Below are positions 63,405-64,000 of a DNA stretch of 64,000 nt, piece by piece. A program made the translations under genes and the position numbers. Source of the DNA: a bacterium c-19 (GTDB lineage: Bacteria > Bacillota_I > Bacilli_A > Erysipelotrichales > Erysipelotrichaceae); NCBI GenBank assembly GCA_009917405.1, contig QZED01000004.1, forward strand, positions 1-64,000, read 5' to 3'. The notes under the pieces are model-generated. The model had not been told where the DNA came from. It worked only from the letters and a program-made list of their open reading frames with translations, and made no database searches. Numbering within the stretch: the stretch's first letter is position 1; each line of letters begins with the position of its first letter.

Positions 63405-63962
63405 TCATTCAATGCTTTTTTGTAAACGCAACCGCACTTCCCAATACAGCACATTCCACAGACGGAAATATTCAATCAAGTATTCGTAAAAGGAATCCTT
63501 TGTCGATGCCTTTGCTATATAGGCGTGATCATAGAATTTTCTTGCAAAAAAATAGGCGCGACGACAATGTGCAGCACTTGTGATAATGAGAATATGCTCC
63601 TTGCCATACATCTTTTTTGTGTACTGAAAGTTTTGAAAGGTATTACGTGCCTTACATTCCGTTTCAATCTGACATGCGTTCAGCTGTTCTTTTAAATACT
63701 GCGCCATTGCTTTAGCTTCGATTGCCTCATTATGTACAGCACCGCCGGAGATGATGATGCGTCTGCATTCTGTGATGCTTTGATAGTGAATGCATGTTTC
63801 AAGGCGCTGTTTTTGTTTGTTTGATAATTGTCCGTTATGCTCACACGGACAGCCAAGCACTAATAAATAATCGATCGCTTCTTTTTGATAACGCTTCGGC
63901 TTGGAAATGATGAAAAACGGGAATAACAGCAACAGTGCGATCAATAATAAAATTATAAGCAT
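63405..63962 (-). CDS. DUF218/YdcF-like protein, possibly incomplete at the N-terminus
   Basis: A 185-residue protein with an N-terminal membrane helix (about residues 2-20) and a DUF218 domain: LLVLGCPCEHNG, IIISGGAV, and ARNTFQNFQYTKKM, then IITSAAHCRRAYFFAR. The family includes SanA/YdcF-like envelope proteins of unclear function. The frame stays open upstream through the window edge, and an AAGGAG site lies 14 bases before this ATG, so the true start may be outside the window. Confidence 0.75.
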   Translation of the reverse strand: MLIILLLIALLLLFPFFIISKPKRYQKEAIDYLLVLGCPCEHNGQLSNKQKQRLETCIHYQSITECRRIIISGGAVHNEAIEAKAMAQYLKEQLNACQIETECKARNTFQNFQYTKKMYGKEHILIITSAAHCRRAYFFARKFYDHAYIAKASTKDSFYEYLIEYFRLWNVLYWEVRLRLQKSIE

Positions 63963-64000
63963 AACGGCGGCTGTAGCTCCTTTTCGCTCAGCTTTTGTTT

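Overview
The window looks like the chromosome of a low-GC Gram-positive bacterium (Bacillota), most likely an Erysipelotrichia-like gut lineage. The evidence is AT-rich intergenic DNA, RNase J, T-box leaders on pheS and leuS, a sufCDSUB operon, PrsA-type foldases, rod/SEDS cell-wall genes and strong purine-rich ribosome sites. No tRNA, rRNA or CRISPR array was seen. Assignments come from motif recognition in the translations, not from database searches.

1-17.1 kb is housekeeping: rodZ-pgsA-pncC-recA, an RNA methyltransferase, an orphan prepilin peptidase, T-box-controlled pheST, a metallophosphoesterase lacking two usual metal ligands, rnj, def, ftsW, rsmD-coaD, two unknown genes and hit. 17.2-26.4 kb is a decayed Tn916/Tn1549-type conjugative element. 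It keeps fragments of virD4 and the relaxase, plus mobC, an oriT-like region and an XRE regulator, and ends with a 5'-truncated tyrosine integrase whose catalytic Arg is Cys. Between them lies an apparently intact phosphate operon, pstSCAB-phoU-phoPR, with two PhoP-box-like repeats and a PstS whose halves are in swapped order.

26.5-43 kb returns to host genes: two PrsA-like foldases, sufCDSUB with a formyl-THF cyclo-ligase, a lipoprotein, an MFS transporter, a HAD phosphatase, a DedA protein, a glutamine amidotransferase, a YhcC radical-SAM protein and a YgjP metalloprotease. At 39.55-39.74 kb a promoter, a folded transcript with C-rich loops and an intrinsic terminator form a candidate small RNA. 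At 43-47.3 kb there are two paralogous radical-SAM genes beside an HxlR regulator. The second is split by a 2.4 kb element with GA dinucleotides at both ends; removing it restores the reading frame exactly. The element carries PadR and alpha/beta-hydrolase genes, a sigma-like gene and the tail of a large serine recombinase.

47.5-53.7 kb holds aromatic biosynthesis: DAHP synthase and a fused AroE-AroK behind a Phe/Tyr-rich leader peptide and terminator, with divergent aroD, followed by nfnAB. 53.8-58.4 kb is accessory DNA: an XRE / ImmA-IrrE protease / PIN-like nuclease operon, a hairpin-rich stretch, a solitary XRE gene and a secreted-protein gene with a frameshift near its start. 58.4-64 kb holds T-box-leuS, an MFS transporter, yebC and a DUF218 protein at the edge.

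The strongest candidates for undescribed biology are the aro leader-peptide attenuator, the C-rich small RNA, the XRE-ImmA-PIN operon with the hairpin region after it, and the seamless serine-recombinase insertion.
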